From the NCBI GenBank assembly GCA_947465395.1, contig CANIAL010000003.1, forward strand, positions 94,061 through 158,060: DNA of 64,000 nt, read 5' to 3'. The position numbers and the translations under genes were made by a program. Positions 9,879-17,665 of this stretch are shown here, one piece after another. The stretch is from Alphaproteobacteria bacterium (GTDB lineage: Bacteria > Pseudomonadota > Alphaproteobacteria > Micropepsales > Micropepsaceae). Each line of letters begins with the position of its first letter. Position 1 is the stretch's first letter. The notes beneath the pieces were generated by a model, which saw only the letters and a list, made by a program, of their open reading frames with translations, was not told where the DNA came from and ran no database searches.

Positions 9879-10596
9879 GGCCGACCAGCTTGCCTTGGAC
9901 TTTCACCCTGTCCGCACCATAGAGACGCGTTTCGTAAGCCGGGTTGGCGGCTTCCAGGGCGATGGAATCGCCCCGGCGGCGCAGGCGCTTCAGCGTGGCT
10001 TCATTGTCGTCCACCAGCGCCACCACGATCTCGCCCGTGTTGGCGGTGTCGGATTCCTGGATGATGACGGTGTCGCCATCGAGAATCCCGGCGTTGATCA
10101 TGGAATCGCCGGTGACTTCCAGTGCGTAATGATCGCCGCGTCCGATCATGCCGCTGGGCACGGGCACGTCTGCGATGCGGTTCTGCAGCGCCTCGATCGG
10201 CGTGCCGGCGGCGATGCGGCCGACCAGCGGCACATTGACGGAATTTTCGCTGTCGCCCATGGCGCGGCGGGGCGCGGCATTGCGCGGATCGGTGCGCGGC
10301 TCAACGCGCCCATGGCGGGCGGCGGGCAATATGCGCTGGGCCTGGCTGCGGGTGGTGGCGGGCCGGGCGGTTTCGGCCATGTTGTCGGGCAGGCGGATGA
10401 CTTCCAGGGCGCGGGCGCGCTTTTCCATGCGGCGCAGGAAGCCCCGTTCCTCCAGCGCCGTGATCAGGCGGTGGATGCCGGACTTGGATTTGAGGTCCAG
10501 CGCCTCCTTCATTTCGTCAAAGGAGGGCGGCACCCCGCTTTCGCGGATCCGCTCATGGATGAACAGCAAAAGCTCATATTGCTTGCGCGTCAGCAT
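9862..10596 (-). CDS. lexA: SOS repressor LexA
   Basis: LexA represses DNA-damage genes and cleaves itself when RecA is activated. The ATG at 10596 gives 244 residues starting [10 protein letters not shown]. The winged-helix domain (1-70) includes [23 protein letters not shown]; then comes a loose linker (80-120) and the S24 peptidase domain. The cleavage Ala-Gly is in [12 protein letters not shown], the catalytic Ser in GDSMINAGI and the Lys in EATLKRL. A GTTC-N7-GTTC box lies 50 bases upstream, so autoregulation is expected. Confidence 0.95.
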   Translation of the reverse strand: MLTRKQYELLLFIHERIRESGVPPSFDEMKEALDLKSKSGIHRLITALEERGFLRRMEKRARALEVIRLPDNMAETARPATTRSQAQRILPAARHGRVEPRTDPRNAAPRRAMGDSENSVNVPLVGRIAAGTPIEALQNRIADVPVPSGMIGRGDHYALEVTGDSMINAGILDGDTVIIQESDTANTGEIVVALVDDNEATLKRLRRRGDSIALEAANPAYETRLYGADRVKVQGKLVGLIRRY

Positions 10597-10645
10597 GGGT
10601 TCCCTCATCCGGCGTCCAGCGAACAAAGCCGCAACGCTCCGAATC

Positions 10646-10660
10646 GTTCTACTTTAGTTC
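10646..10660 (-). promoter_or_regulatory. LexA operator (SOS box), GTTC-N7-GTTC
   Basis: GTTC at 10646-10649 and GTTC at 10657-10660 are separated by exactly seven bases, the direct-repeat SOS box known for Alphaproteobacteria. It lies 50 bases before the lexA start, where an autoregulatory site is expected. The plus-strand gene at 10770 starts 110 bases to the other side and could also be affected. Confidence 0.85.
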
Positions 10661-10769
10661 TTTTTGGCCGTCAATGTGTGGAAACGGGCTGGAACCGGGG
10701 GAACGCCCGCGGGGCCTTCGCCGTTCTGGGATTCGGGAGGCGGCAAACCCCTCAAGAGTGGAGACAGTC

Positions 10770-11039
10770 ATGAAAATGAGAACCCTGATGTTGCAAGGCG
10801 TGCTGGCCGCCATTGTCGGCGCTGGCGCCATGGTTGCCACGGCCGCCCCGGCTTCCGCCGCCGTGGTCTGCAACCGCGAAGGCGATTGCTGGCACACGCG
10901 CGACCGCTATGACTATCGCCCCGCGTTCGGCCTTACCATCCATGGTGACGACTGGCGCTGGGGCCATCGTGACCGCTATCGCTGGCGCGAACATGCCGGC
11001 CGCGGCTATTGGAGCAACGGTGTGTGGCTGAGCTTCTAG
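10770..11039 (+). CDS. Small secreted protein rich in Trp, Arg, Asp, Tyr
   Basis: An 89-residue protein with a clear Sec signal peptide (about 1-33, ending ASA-AV). The mature part of about 55 residues is unusually rich in Arg, Asp, Trp, His and Tyr (DDWRWGHRDRYRWREH) with two Cys (CNREGDC). It resembles small alphaproteobacterial exported proteins of unknown role, but I recognise no named family. The ATG at 10770 follows a GAGTGGAGA ribosome site; the longer frame from 10674 would bury the signal peptide. It sits between the SOS box and a strong terminator, so it is probably monocistronic. Confidence 0.6.
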   Translation: MKMRTLMLQGVLAAIVGAGAMVATAAPASAAVVCNREGDCWHTRDRYDYRPAFGLTIHGDDWRWGHRDRYRWREHAGRGYWSNGVWLSF

Positions 11040-11060
11040 AATCTCGGTCTGAGAAAAAGA

Positions 11061-11092
11061 AAATGGCCTCGCGGTGCGAGGCCATTTTTTTA
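11061..11092. terminator. Bidirectional rho-independent terminator
   Basis: A 12-bp perfect stem (11061-11072 with 11076-11087) and a 3-base loop, flanked by A-rich sequence on the left and T-rich on the right. It can stop the small plus-strand gene and, read from the other strand, the trp-moa operon. Its right edge overlaps the moeA stop codon (11090-11092). Confidence 0.88.
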
Positions 11093-12262
11093 TTCAAGAG
11101 TCAAAATATCCACCGCTTCGCCATGACGAAGCGCGGGGGCGCCCGGCCTCCGCACGATCAGGCAATCGGCCTGGGCGAAGAGGCGCAACATGGAGGAGTC
11201 TTGCGCGGGCAGCGCCGTGGCCCAGAATTGTCCCTCGCGCCATTCGAGGCTGGCCCGCAGATAATCCTGGCGCTCGTCATTGGCGCCCAGCGCCCCCGAC
11301 AGAAGCGCGGCGCGCATGTGATTGGGATTTTCCCGGCCCAGCATTTTCTCGATGGCCGGGCGCACGAACAACAAGGCGGTGACAAGCGTGGAAACCGGAT
11401 TGCCCGGCAGGCCCATGAAAGGCGTCTTGCCCAAGCGCCCGAAGATCAGCGGCTTGCCCGGGCGCATGGCGATCTTCCAGAAATCCAGGGTGAAATCATC
11501 GCCCAGCGCGGATTGCACGATATCGTGATCGCCCACCGATGCGCCGCCAAGCGTAATGATCATGTCCGCGCCCGCCGCAGCCGCCGCGATCCCTGCGATG
11601 GCTTTTTGCGTGTCGGGCAATATGCCCAGATCCTTCGGCTCCGCGCCCCACGCCGCCAGCATGGCTTTGAGGCCATAGGCGGAAGAGGCGACAATGCCGC
11701 CCGGCTTGCGCGGTTCGCCTGCGCGGGAAAGCTCGTCGCCGGTGGCGGCGAAAGCTATGACGGGACGGCGGCGCACGGAAACCTGGCCCTGGTCGTCGGC
11801 CGCCAGCAGCGCCAGGTCGCGGGCGGTCAGGCGCTGACCGCCACGCGCCAGTATGTCGCCAGCGCGAAAATCCATGCCGGCGGCACGGATGGCGCGGCCC
11901 GCCGTGACATCGCCAAAGCTGATCGTGTCGCCGGTGACGGTGACTTTTTCCTGCATGATCACGGCATCGGCGCCGTCCGGCACCGGCGCGCCGGTGAAAA
12001 TGCGAACCGCTTCGCCGCGATTGACGCGCCCGCCAAAGGGATGGCCCGCGGGCGCGGTGCCGATGACTTTGCGCGCACCCTGGTCCCCGGCGATGATGGC
12101 GTACCCATCCATCATGGAAACTGGCGTGGGCGGCTGAAGGTGGCGGGCGATGGCACCCTCGGCAAGCGTGCGGCCCAGGGCATCGTCCAGCGCGACAGTT
12201 TCAGCGGGAAGGGTTGCGAAGGCGGCGGTGATGCGCGCCTCCGCCTCGCCAACGCCAATCAT
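11090..12262 (-). CDS. moeA: Molybdopterin molybdotransferase MoeA
   Basis: MoeA inserts molybdate into adenylylated molybdopterin, the last common step of molybdenum cofactor synthesis. The protein has 390 residues with typical domains: [10 protein letters not shown] and [15 protein letters not shown] at the start, [17 protein letters not shown] in domain III, and the MoCF fold with [13 protein letters not shown] and [12 protein letters not shown]. It overlaps moaC by ATGA at the end of the trpG-trpD-trpC-moaC-moeA operon. moaA lies 45 kb away at 58191. Confidence 0.94.
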   Translation of the reverse strand: MIGVGEAEARITAAFATLPAETVALDDALGRTLAEGAIARHLQPPTPVSMMDGYAIIAGDQGARKVIGTAPAGHPFGGRVNRGEAVRIFTGAPVPDGADAVIMQEKVTVTGDTISFGDVTAGRAIRAAGMDFRAGDILARGGQRLTARDLALLAADDQGQVSVRRRPVIAFAATGDELSRAGEPRKPGGIVASSAYGLKAMLAAWGAEPKDLGILPDTQKAIAGIAAAAAGADMIITLGGASVGDHDIVQSALGDDFTLDFWKIAMRPGKPLIFGRLGKTPFMGLPGNPVSTLVTALLFVRPAIEKMLGRENPNHMRAALLSGALGANDERQDYLRASLEWREGQFWATALPAQDSSMLRLFAQADCLIVRRPGAPALRHGEAVDILTLE

Positions 12263-13041
12263 TTAAACATGTCCTCTACCGTTACCTTCGCAGCGCGGGC
12301 CAGTTTTTCGGCTACATCGCCGGAAAAGCCGCGCGCGCGACCGGTCAGGAAGCCCAGTATCTCGCCAGAATGAACGCCGGCCTGTTTTGCCCAGACGGTG
12401 GGACGCAACCGGCGCGAGGTCATGAAGGCGCGAAAGGCTTCGCGGCGCTGGTCTGGACGTTGATTACTGCGCGGTGATGCTACCTCGCCCATCAGGACGC
12501 TGGGCTTGGGACGGTTGCCGGATTTCATAACAGGCTTTGCATCTGTCTTGCGCGGCGACGCCTTGAAGTCGCCGCTCTTGCCGCCGGATTTGGAAACCAG
12601 CCGCACATTCTCGATCACCGCCGCCTTGTCCAGCGCCTTGACCATGTCATAGAGCGTCAGGGCAGCGAGGGAGGCAGCCGTCAGCGCCTCCATCTCCACG
12701 CCCGTCTGGCCCGCCGTGCCGACGGTGGCGATGATGCGGATGGCATTGTCGCCCGGTTCGAATTCAATGCCCGCTTTCGTGATCGCCAGCGGATGGCACA
12801 GCGGGATCAGTTCCGGCGTTTTCTTGGCGGCCATGATGCCGGCGATGCGGGCGGCGGCCAGCACATCGCCCTTGGGTGCGCGGCCTTCCATCACGGCGGC
12901 AAAGGCTTCGGCGGACAGCGTGATGGTGGCTTCGGCCACCGCCAGCCGTTCGGTTACCGGCTTGGCGGAAACATCCACCATGCGGGCGGCGCCTTTTTCG
13001 TCCACATGGGTTAGGCCCCCATGACCAGAAGATTTGGTCAT
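12259..13041 (-). CDS. moaC: MoaC (cyclic pyranopterin monophosphate synthase) with C-terminal HTH-like domain
   Basis: Residues 1 to about 160 are a complete MoaC, which turns the MoaA product into cyclic pyranopterin monophosphate: [35 protein letters not shown] and [10 protein letters not shown] are all present. MoaC normally ends there. This protein goes on for about 100 residues in the same frame: a Lys/Arg/Pro-rich linker (about 162-197), then about 60 residues (198-260) that look like a small helix-turn-helix of the XRE kind ([45 protein letters not shown]). ATGA overlaps link it to trpC and moeA. The MoaC call is firm; the HTH reading rests on pattern only. Confidence 0.9.
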   Translation of the reverse strand: MTKSSGHGGLTHVDEKGAARMVDVSAKPVTERLAVAEATITLSAEAFAAVMEGRAPKGDVLAAARIAGIMAAKKTPELIPLCHPLAITKAGIEFEPGDNAIRIIATVGTAGQTGVEMEALTAASLAALTLYDMVKALDKAAVIENVRLVSKSGGKSGDFKASPRKTDAKPVMKSGNRPKPSVLMGEVASPRSNQRPDQRREAFRAFMTSRRLRPTVWAKQAGVHSGEILGFLTGRARGFSGDVAEKLARAAKVTVEDMFK

Positions 13042-13838
13042 GCCCGGAAGCCATCGCCCAGGAGAATGCGCGTGGCCGCTTCCACATCCTTTTGCCGCAT
13101 CAGGCTTTCGCCGATCAGCACGCTGGTGATGTGGCTTTGCGCCAGGCGCTTGAGGTCGGCGGGCGCCGACAACCCGCTTTCCGCCACCAGATGCGCGCGC
13201 TTGGGCGTGTGATGGGCCAGCCGCGTGCTGACGGTGATGTCGGTGACGAAGGTCTTCAGGTTGCGATTGTTGATGCCGATCAGGGTCGCGCCCAGATTTT
13301 CGGCGCGCTCCATCTCCGCCTCGTCATGCACTTCGACCAGCGCATCCATGCCGAAGCGGGCGGCTTCTTCCATCAGGCTTTTTGCGACGCCGTCTTCCAC
13401 CATGGCAAGAATAATGAGAATGGCGTCGGCGCCCCAGCTGCGGGCTTCCGCCACCTGGTAGGTCTCCAGCATGAAATCCTTGCGCAGCACCGGCAGGCGC
13501 GTGGCCTCGCGGGCGGCGGTCAAAAATTCGGGCGCGCCCTGGAAGGACGGCGTGTCGGTCAGAACCGACAAACAGGCAGCGCCGCCCGCCTCATAGGCTT
13601 CGGCCAAAGCGGGGGGATCGAAATCGGCGCGGATCAGACCCTTTGACGGGCTCGCTTTCTTGATTTCCGCCACCAGGCCGAATTCGCCGCGTTCTTTCTT
13701 GTCTTCCAGCGCGGCGCGAAACCCGCGCACGGGGGAAGCGTCCTTGGCGCGGGCCTCAATCTCGGCCAGTGCAGTGCGGGATTTCGCCGCCTCCACTTCC
13801 TTTTTCTTGTAGCCGGTGATCTTGTCCAGGATGCTCAT
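13038..13838 (-). CDS. trpC: Indole-3-glycerol phosphate synthase TrpC
   Basis: Ring-closing step of tryptophan synthesis. The protein has 266 residues in a TIM barrel: [15 protein letters not shown] near 54, [12 protein letters not shown] near 90, [13 protein letters not shown] near 115, [10 protein letters not shown] near 168, [12 protein letters not shown] near 187 and [13 protein letters not shown] near 216, which together cover the catalytic Lys and Glu residues. It is overlapped on both sides (trpD and moaC) by four bases, so it is part of one translationally coupled operon. There is no TrpF fusion. Confidence 0.95.
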   Translation of the reverse strand: MSILDKITGYKKKEVEAAKSRTALAEIEARAKDASPVRGFRAALEDKKERGEFGLVAEIKKASPSKGLIRADFDPPALAEAYEAGGAACLSVLTDTPSFQGAPEFLTAAREATRLPVLRKDFMLETYQVAEARSWGADAILIILAMVEDGVAKSLMEEAARFGMDALVEVHDEAEMERAENLGATLIGINNRNLKTFVTDITVSTRLAHHTPKRAHLVAESGLSAPADLKRLAQSHITSVLIGESLMRQKDVEAATRILLGDGFRA

Positions 13839-14839
13839 TGCCGCGACGCCGTGACCAGTTGTGAGAGTTTCGCTTTTGCCGCGCCGCTGTCCAGCATCTC
13901 CGCGGCCAGCCCGGCGCCCTCTTTTATATCCTTTGCGCGTCCCGCCACAATCAAGGCGGCGGCGGCGTTAAGCAATACAATGTCCCGGTAAGGCCCCTGT
14001 TCGCCGGAAAACAGGGCTTCCAGGCGGCCCGCATTGTGGACGCCATCGCCGCCCTTCAGCGCAGCCAGCGGGCCGGTGGGCAATGACGCGTCGGCGGGCG
14101 TGATTTCGGCGGCGTTCAGCGCGGCCCCATCCAGCATCACGATATCGCTGGGTCCGGTGATGGTCAGTTCGTCCAGCCCGTCGCGGCCATGCACCACCAT
14201 GGCGCGTGTGGTACCCGTTGCCCTCAACGCTTCCCCATAAGCCATCAGGCATTCCTTGCCGAACACGCCCACAAGCTGGCGCGTCACGGAGGCGGGATTG
14301 GCCAGGGGACCCAGAAGGTTGAAAATGGTGCGCCGGCCGATTTCACGCCGCGCCTGTGCGGCATGGCGCATGGCGGGATGGAACGTCTGGGCGAACAGGA
14401 ACACCAGCCCGGTTTGCGCCAGCACGCGTTCGGCGGTCTCGGGTGATAGGTCGATCTTCACGCCCAGGGCTTCCAGCACATCGGCGGCGCCGCTGCGCGA
14501 CGACATGGAGCGGTTGCCATGCTTGGCCACGACCACGCCCGCCGCCGCCACCACGAAGGAAACGGCGGTGGAAATATTGAGCGTGCCAAGCCCGTCGCCG
14601 CCGGTGCCGCACAGATCCATGGCGCCCTCGGGCGCGCGCACGGGGCGCATATGGGCGCGCATGGAGCGGGCCGCGCCGATCAGTTCCTCCACGGTGGGGC
14701 GGCGGTCGGCGGAAGCAGCCAGGTACAATGTCAGTTCTTCGTGGCTCAGACCGCCTTCGAAGATTTCATCGAACAGTTTTTGGGTTTGCGCTGCGTCCAG
14801 CGGCTTTTCCGGCGACGCAAAGAATGCGGACTTGCTCAT
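13835..14839 (-). CDS. trpD: Anthranilate phosphoribosyltransferase TrpD
   Basis: Transfers phosphoribosyl from PRPP to anthranilate. The protein has 334 residues. Family motifs are [17 protein letters not shown] (PRPP loop), [35 protein letters not shown] and [16 protein letters not shown]. It overlaps trpG and trpC by four bases each. It is not fused to TrpG, unlike in some enterics. Confidence 0.95.
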   Translation of the reverse strand: MSKSAFFASPEKPLDAAQTQKLFDEIFEGGLSHEELTLYLAASADRRPTVEELIGAARSMRAHMRPVRAPEGAMDLCGTGGDGLGTLNISTAVSFVVAAAGVVVAKHGNRSMSSRSGAADVLEALGVKIDLSPETAERVLAQTGLVFLFAQTFHPAMRHAAQARREIGRRTIFNLLGPLANPASVTRQLVGVFGKECLMAYGEALRATGTTRAMVVHGRDGLDELTITGPSDIVMLDGAALNAAEITPADASLPTGPLAALKGGDGVHNAGRLEALFSGEQGPYRDIVLLNAAAALIVAGRAKDIKEGAGLAAEMLDSGAAKAKLSQLVTASRQ

Positions 14840-15405
14840 GCCGTCAGCTTGAGGAAATTGGCCAGCAGGGCATGGCCGTTTTCCGAAGCGATGCTTTCGG
14901 GATGAAACTGCACGCCATGCACGGGATGGGTCTTGTGCATCACGCCCTGGATGACGCCGTCATCGCTGGTGGCGGTGACTTCCAGCGCATCGGGGATGCT
15001 GCCCGGCTCGAGCGTCAGCGAATGATAACGGGTGGCGGCAAAATCATTGTTGAGGCCGCGGAAAACGCTTTTGCCGCCATGATGGATTTTCGACAGCTTG
15101 CCATGCATGGGTTCGGGCGCGCGCACGACCGCGGCCCCATAGGCCTGGCCGATGGCCTGGTGGCCCAGACAGACGCCCAGGATCGGCACGGTGCCGTTCG
15201 CCTTTTCGATCAGGGACAGACAGATGCCCGCTTCATTGGGCGTGCAGGGGCCGGGCGACAGGACAATGCCGCTGGGTTTCAAGCCCAGGGCTTCTTCCGC
15301 CGTCAGCGCGTCGTTGCGCTCCACCCGCACATCCGCGCCCAGCTCGCTGAGGAAATGAAACAGGTTCCAGGTAAAGCTGTCGTAATTGTCGATGAGAAGG
15401 ATCAC
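14836..15405 (-). CDS. trpG: Anthranilate synthase glutamine amidotransferase subunit TrpG
   Basis: Supplies ammonia from glutamine to TrpE. The protein has 189 residues and is a class I amidotransferase: N-terminal MILLIDNYDSFTWNL, the oxyanion loop LSPGPCTPNEAG, the nucleophile Cys in ILGVCLGHQAIG, and the His-Glu pair in GVQFHPESI. It starts at GTG 15405. It heads this operon, while its partner trpE is 18 kb away at 33115; in many relatives the two are adjacent. A low-GC stretch upstream may hold the promoter. Confidence 0.94.
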   Translation of the reverse strand: MILLIDNYDSFTWNLFHFLSELGADVRVERNDALTAEEALGLKPSGIVLSPGPCTPNEAGICLSLIEKANGTVPILGVCLGHQAIGQAYGAAVVRAPEPMHGKLSKIHHGGKSVFRGLNNDFAATRYHSLTLEPGSIPDALEVTATSDDGVIQGVMHKTHPVHGVQFHPESIASENGHALLANFLKLTA

Positions 15406-15477
15406 GCGGCGCTCACGTCGTTGCTGGCCTCTTATAACGTGCGCGCCAAGCTTGGGTATCTGCTTTTGGCTTTGTAG

Positions 15478-15568
15478 TTTTGCCCGCCATGCAACCAGTA
15501 GATGTGCAGCTTTTAGTAGTTAGAAACAAATATTACAACCTTTAGCAATTCTTATTATACTAACGGTT
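15478..15568. other. Low-GC intergenic stretch upstream of trpG
   Basis: About 90 bases much richer in A+T than the rest of the window (runs of TTAGTAGTTAG and TTCTTATTATACTAAC). On the minus strand it contains a perfect TATAAT (15554-15559) about 150 bases before trpG, but no good -35 element at the right spacing. It marks the left edge of the block that separates trpG from trpE. It may be promoter DNA, a junction scar, or both. I see no leader peptide with Trp codons that I would defend. Confidence 0.4.
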
Positions 15569-15573
15569 GCGCC

Positions 15574-16428
15574 CTAGAAGCGCTGTGGCTCATTTGCGAG
15601 GAACGCTTTTTCCTCCGCCGTGCTGGTGCGGCCCAGGGCGGCGTTGCGGCCCGGGAAACGTCCGAAGCGGGCAATCACCGCCTGGTGGGCGCGGGCGAAT
15701 TCCAGCGCCTGGACCATGCCCAGTTTCTCGAACATCGCCACTGACTGGACCTGGACCTGTGCATCCTCGGCATGCATCAGCGGCATGTAGAGGAACTGGC
15801 GCTGGGCCGGGGCCAGCAGATGCACATCCAGCCCATGGGCGATGGCGTTTCGTGAAATTTCCAGCGCCCGCGCATCGGTGGCGAAGGCCTGTGCCGTGCC
15901 GCGAAACAGGTTGCGGGGAAACTGGTCGAACACCAGGATCTGCGCCAGCATCTGGCGGGCGGTGTGCGGCACGGGCGGGCTTTGCGACCAGTCGCGGTAG
16001 AGCGCGGAGAAATGCTCTTTTACCGCCATGTCCACTTTTTCGCCGCCGCCGAACCAGTCTTCCGGCGCAAGTTCGTCGAACCAGAAATGCACCACCGCTT
16101 CCGAAATATCGCCGGTTTCGGTGGCGATCCAGTCCAGATAGGCCTCATCCCCGTCCGCCAGCGCCTGGGCGATGATTTCCGGCGCCTCATAGGGATGCAG
16201 CGCCTTGATGCGCGCGATGGCCGGATCGAACAGGCTGGCGCGCGTCTTGGCCTGAAGCATCACTTCGGGCTCGACCTTGATTTCGCCCTTCCAGGCATAG
16301 CGGCTTTCCACGGCGATGAACTGCACACAGGCGGCCAGCCGCTCTGCCAGCAGCACGTCGCCGATGCGGGCGGCTTCCGCATGGCTTGGAAAAGTGGAAC
16401 TGATGACCCCGTAATCGCTGGCGCTCAT
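15574..16428 (-). CDS. CutA1-DUF924 fusion protein
   Basis: A 284-residue protein made of two families in one frame. Residues 1 to about 105 are a full CutA1 divalent-ion tolerance protein (GDVLLAERLAACVQF, YAWKGEIKVEPEVML, KTRASLFD, ALHPYEAPEIIA, YLDWI), a small trimeric ferredoxin-like fold of poorly known function. Residues from about 112 to the end are a DUF924 protein (AVVHFWFDEL, WFGGGEKVD, VFDQFPRNLFRG, FLYMPLMHAED), an all-helical TPR-like fold of unknown function. Both normally occur alone. No stop or frameshift is seen at the joint (DWIATETGDISEAVV). Function of the fusion is unknown. Confidence 0.85.
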   Translation of the reverse strand: MSASDYGVISSTFPSHAEAARIGDVLLAERLAACVQFIAVESRYAWKGEIKVEPEVMLQAKTRASLFDPAIARIKALHPYEAPEIIAQALADGDEAYLDWIATETGDISEAVVHFWFDELAPEDWFGGGEKVDMAVKEHFSALYRDWSQSPPVPHTARQMLAQILVFDQFPRNLFRGTAQAFATDARALEISRNAIAHGLDVHLLAPAQRQFLYMPLMHAEDAQVQVQSVAMFEKLGMVQALEFARAHQAVIARFGRFPGRNAALGRTSTAEEKAFLANEPQRF

Positions 16429-16451
16429 ATGTCTCTATAGCACGAACGCCA

Positions 16452-16620
16452 TCCGGTTTCAGCTTTTCGCGCGGCTCCCAAAAGGTCGCCTTCGTCCGCT
16501 GAAACCGCCTCCCCCTCGTGCGCGCCAGCGCACAGGAGGGGGAGGTGGCTGCAGCAACGCGAAACGCCGCGCATCGAAAGATGCGCGGCGTCGAGCAAAG
16601 TTGCGAAAGCCGGAGGGGGT
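16452..16620. repeat. Intergenic palindromic repeat, type A, copy 1
   Basis: Three hairpins in a row. CGGTTTCAGC pairs with GCTGAAACCG (16454-16463 with 16498-16507). A CCTCCCC..GGGGAGG stem with an inner GTGCGC/GCGCAC follows (about 16508-16546). An 11-bp stem with a GAAA loop follows at 16566-16591. It ends with the family tail TTGCGAAAGCCGGAGGGGGT. Related copies lie at 26942, 45061, 45586 and 57322. It is non-coding and lies between two minus-strand genes. Confidence 0.75.
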
Positions 16621-17274
16621 CTATTTGGGCTGCGGAGCTGTCCTGAGGTACGGCTTCAAAGTCTTGTAGCCGGGGAACAGCGTCTTGGCTTCATCGTCCG
16701 AAACGGCGCCGGTGATGATGATGTCCTGGCCATTCTTCCAGTCGGCGGGTGTCGCCACCTTGTGCTTGGCGGTGAGCTGCATGGAATCGATCACGCGGAT
16801 GATCTCGTCGAAGTTGCGGCCCGTGGTCATGGGATAAACCAGGATCAGCTTGATGCGCTTGTCCGGCCCGATGATGAAGACGTTGCGCACGGTGGCGTTG
16901 TTGGCGGGGGTGCGGCCTTCCGAGCTTCCCGACGTGTCGGCGGGCAGCATGTGGTACAGCTTGGAGACGTTCAGGTCGGTGTCGCCGATCATGGGATAGT
17001 TGGGGGCCATGCCCTGGGTCTCGGCGATATCGGCCGACCATTTGGAATGATTTTCCACCGGGTCAACGCTAAGGCCGATCACCTTGACGCCGCGCTTGTC
17101 GAATTCGGGCTTGAGCTGGGCGACGCGGCCCAGTTCGGTGGTGCAGACGGGCGTGAAATCCTTGGGGTGCGAGAACAGCACGACCCAGCTGTCGCCGGCC
17201 CATTGGTGGAAATTGATTTTGCCTTCGGTCGTCTCGGCCGTGAAATTGGGCGCAATATCGTTCAACTGCAGCAT
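16621..17274 (-). CDS. 1-Cys peroxiredoxin (Prx6 type)
   Basis: Thiol peroxidase that reduces peroxides. The ATG at 17274 gives 217 residues, typical for the Prx6 subfamily; the frame upstream runs antisense through the riboswitch region and is ignored. The active site is SHPKDFTPVCTTELG with the peroxidatic Cys near residue 45. The second half has the Prx6-type C-terminal extension (LVYPMTTGRNFDEIIRVIDSMQ, TPADWKNGQDIIITGAV) and no clear resolving Cys. It is transcribed away from the btuB riboswitch. Confidence 0.93.
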   Translation of the reverse strand: MLQLNDIAPNFTAETTEGKINFHQWAGDSWVVLFSHPKDFTPVCTTELGRVAQLKPEFDKRGVKVIGLSVDPVENHSKWSADIAETQGMAPNYPMIGDTDLNVSKLYHMLPADTSGSSEGRTPANNATVRNVFIIGPDKRIKLILVYPMTTGRNFDEIIRVIDSMQLTAKHKVATPADWKNGQDIIITGAVSDDEAKTLFPGYKTLKPYLRTAPQPK

Positions 17275-17369
17275 GGAATCCTCGATTGCCTGGATTGGAA
17301 TGGCCCAGCCTAGCCAAAAGCCGGGGTGGGCGGAAAGGCCATTGCAAACCGTACGGCAATGACGCAAAA

Positions 17370-17530
17370 GGCCCCCAGGTACGAGGTCCAGGGAACACGG
17401 TTTCAGACCGTGGCTGCCCCCGCAACTGTAACCGGAAGAGCGATCGCCCAGAATTGCCACTGAATCCCTTGGGATTTGGGAAGGCGGGTGAAAGCGGAGA
17501 AACCGGAAGCCAGGAAACCTGCCTTGCACC
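17370..17530 (+). ncRNA. Cobalamin (B12) riboswitch
   Basis: The 5' leader of the TonB receptor gene has the conserved blocks of the adenosylcobalamin riboswitch in order: CCAGGGAACACGG, GCTGCCCCCGCAACTGTAA, GCCACTG (17456-17462), GGGAAGGCGGGTGAAAGCGG and the B12 box GAAGCCAGGAAACCTGCC (17506-17523). Cobalamin binding should lower expression of btuB and the downstream uptake genes. Whether control is at transcription or translation is not evident; 140 bases separate the B12 box from the btuB start. Confidence 0.93.
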
Positions 17531-17665
17531 GTCGTCTTGCAGCCTGCCGGGGATGGCGGGGTGCAGCGGGGTAAACCGCAGCGGCGACAAAGTCGGAACG
17601 CTGCGCGGGGGGCCAAAAACCCTTCACCAATACCGTGCGGCGCTCCCTTGTCAGGAGACGCGTCC

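Noticed and set aside
15406..15553. A trp leader peptide and attenuator before trpG
   Set aside because: I found no short frame with tandem Trp codons followed by alternative hairpins. Control may lie at trpE instead.
16566..16591. Rho-independent terminator or tRNA-like stem (11-bp stem with GAAA loop)
   Set aside because: No T run follows and no tRNA features exist; it is part of a type A repeat.
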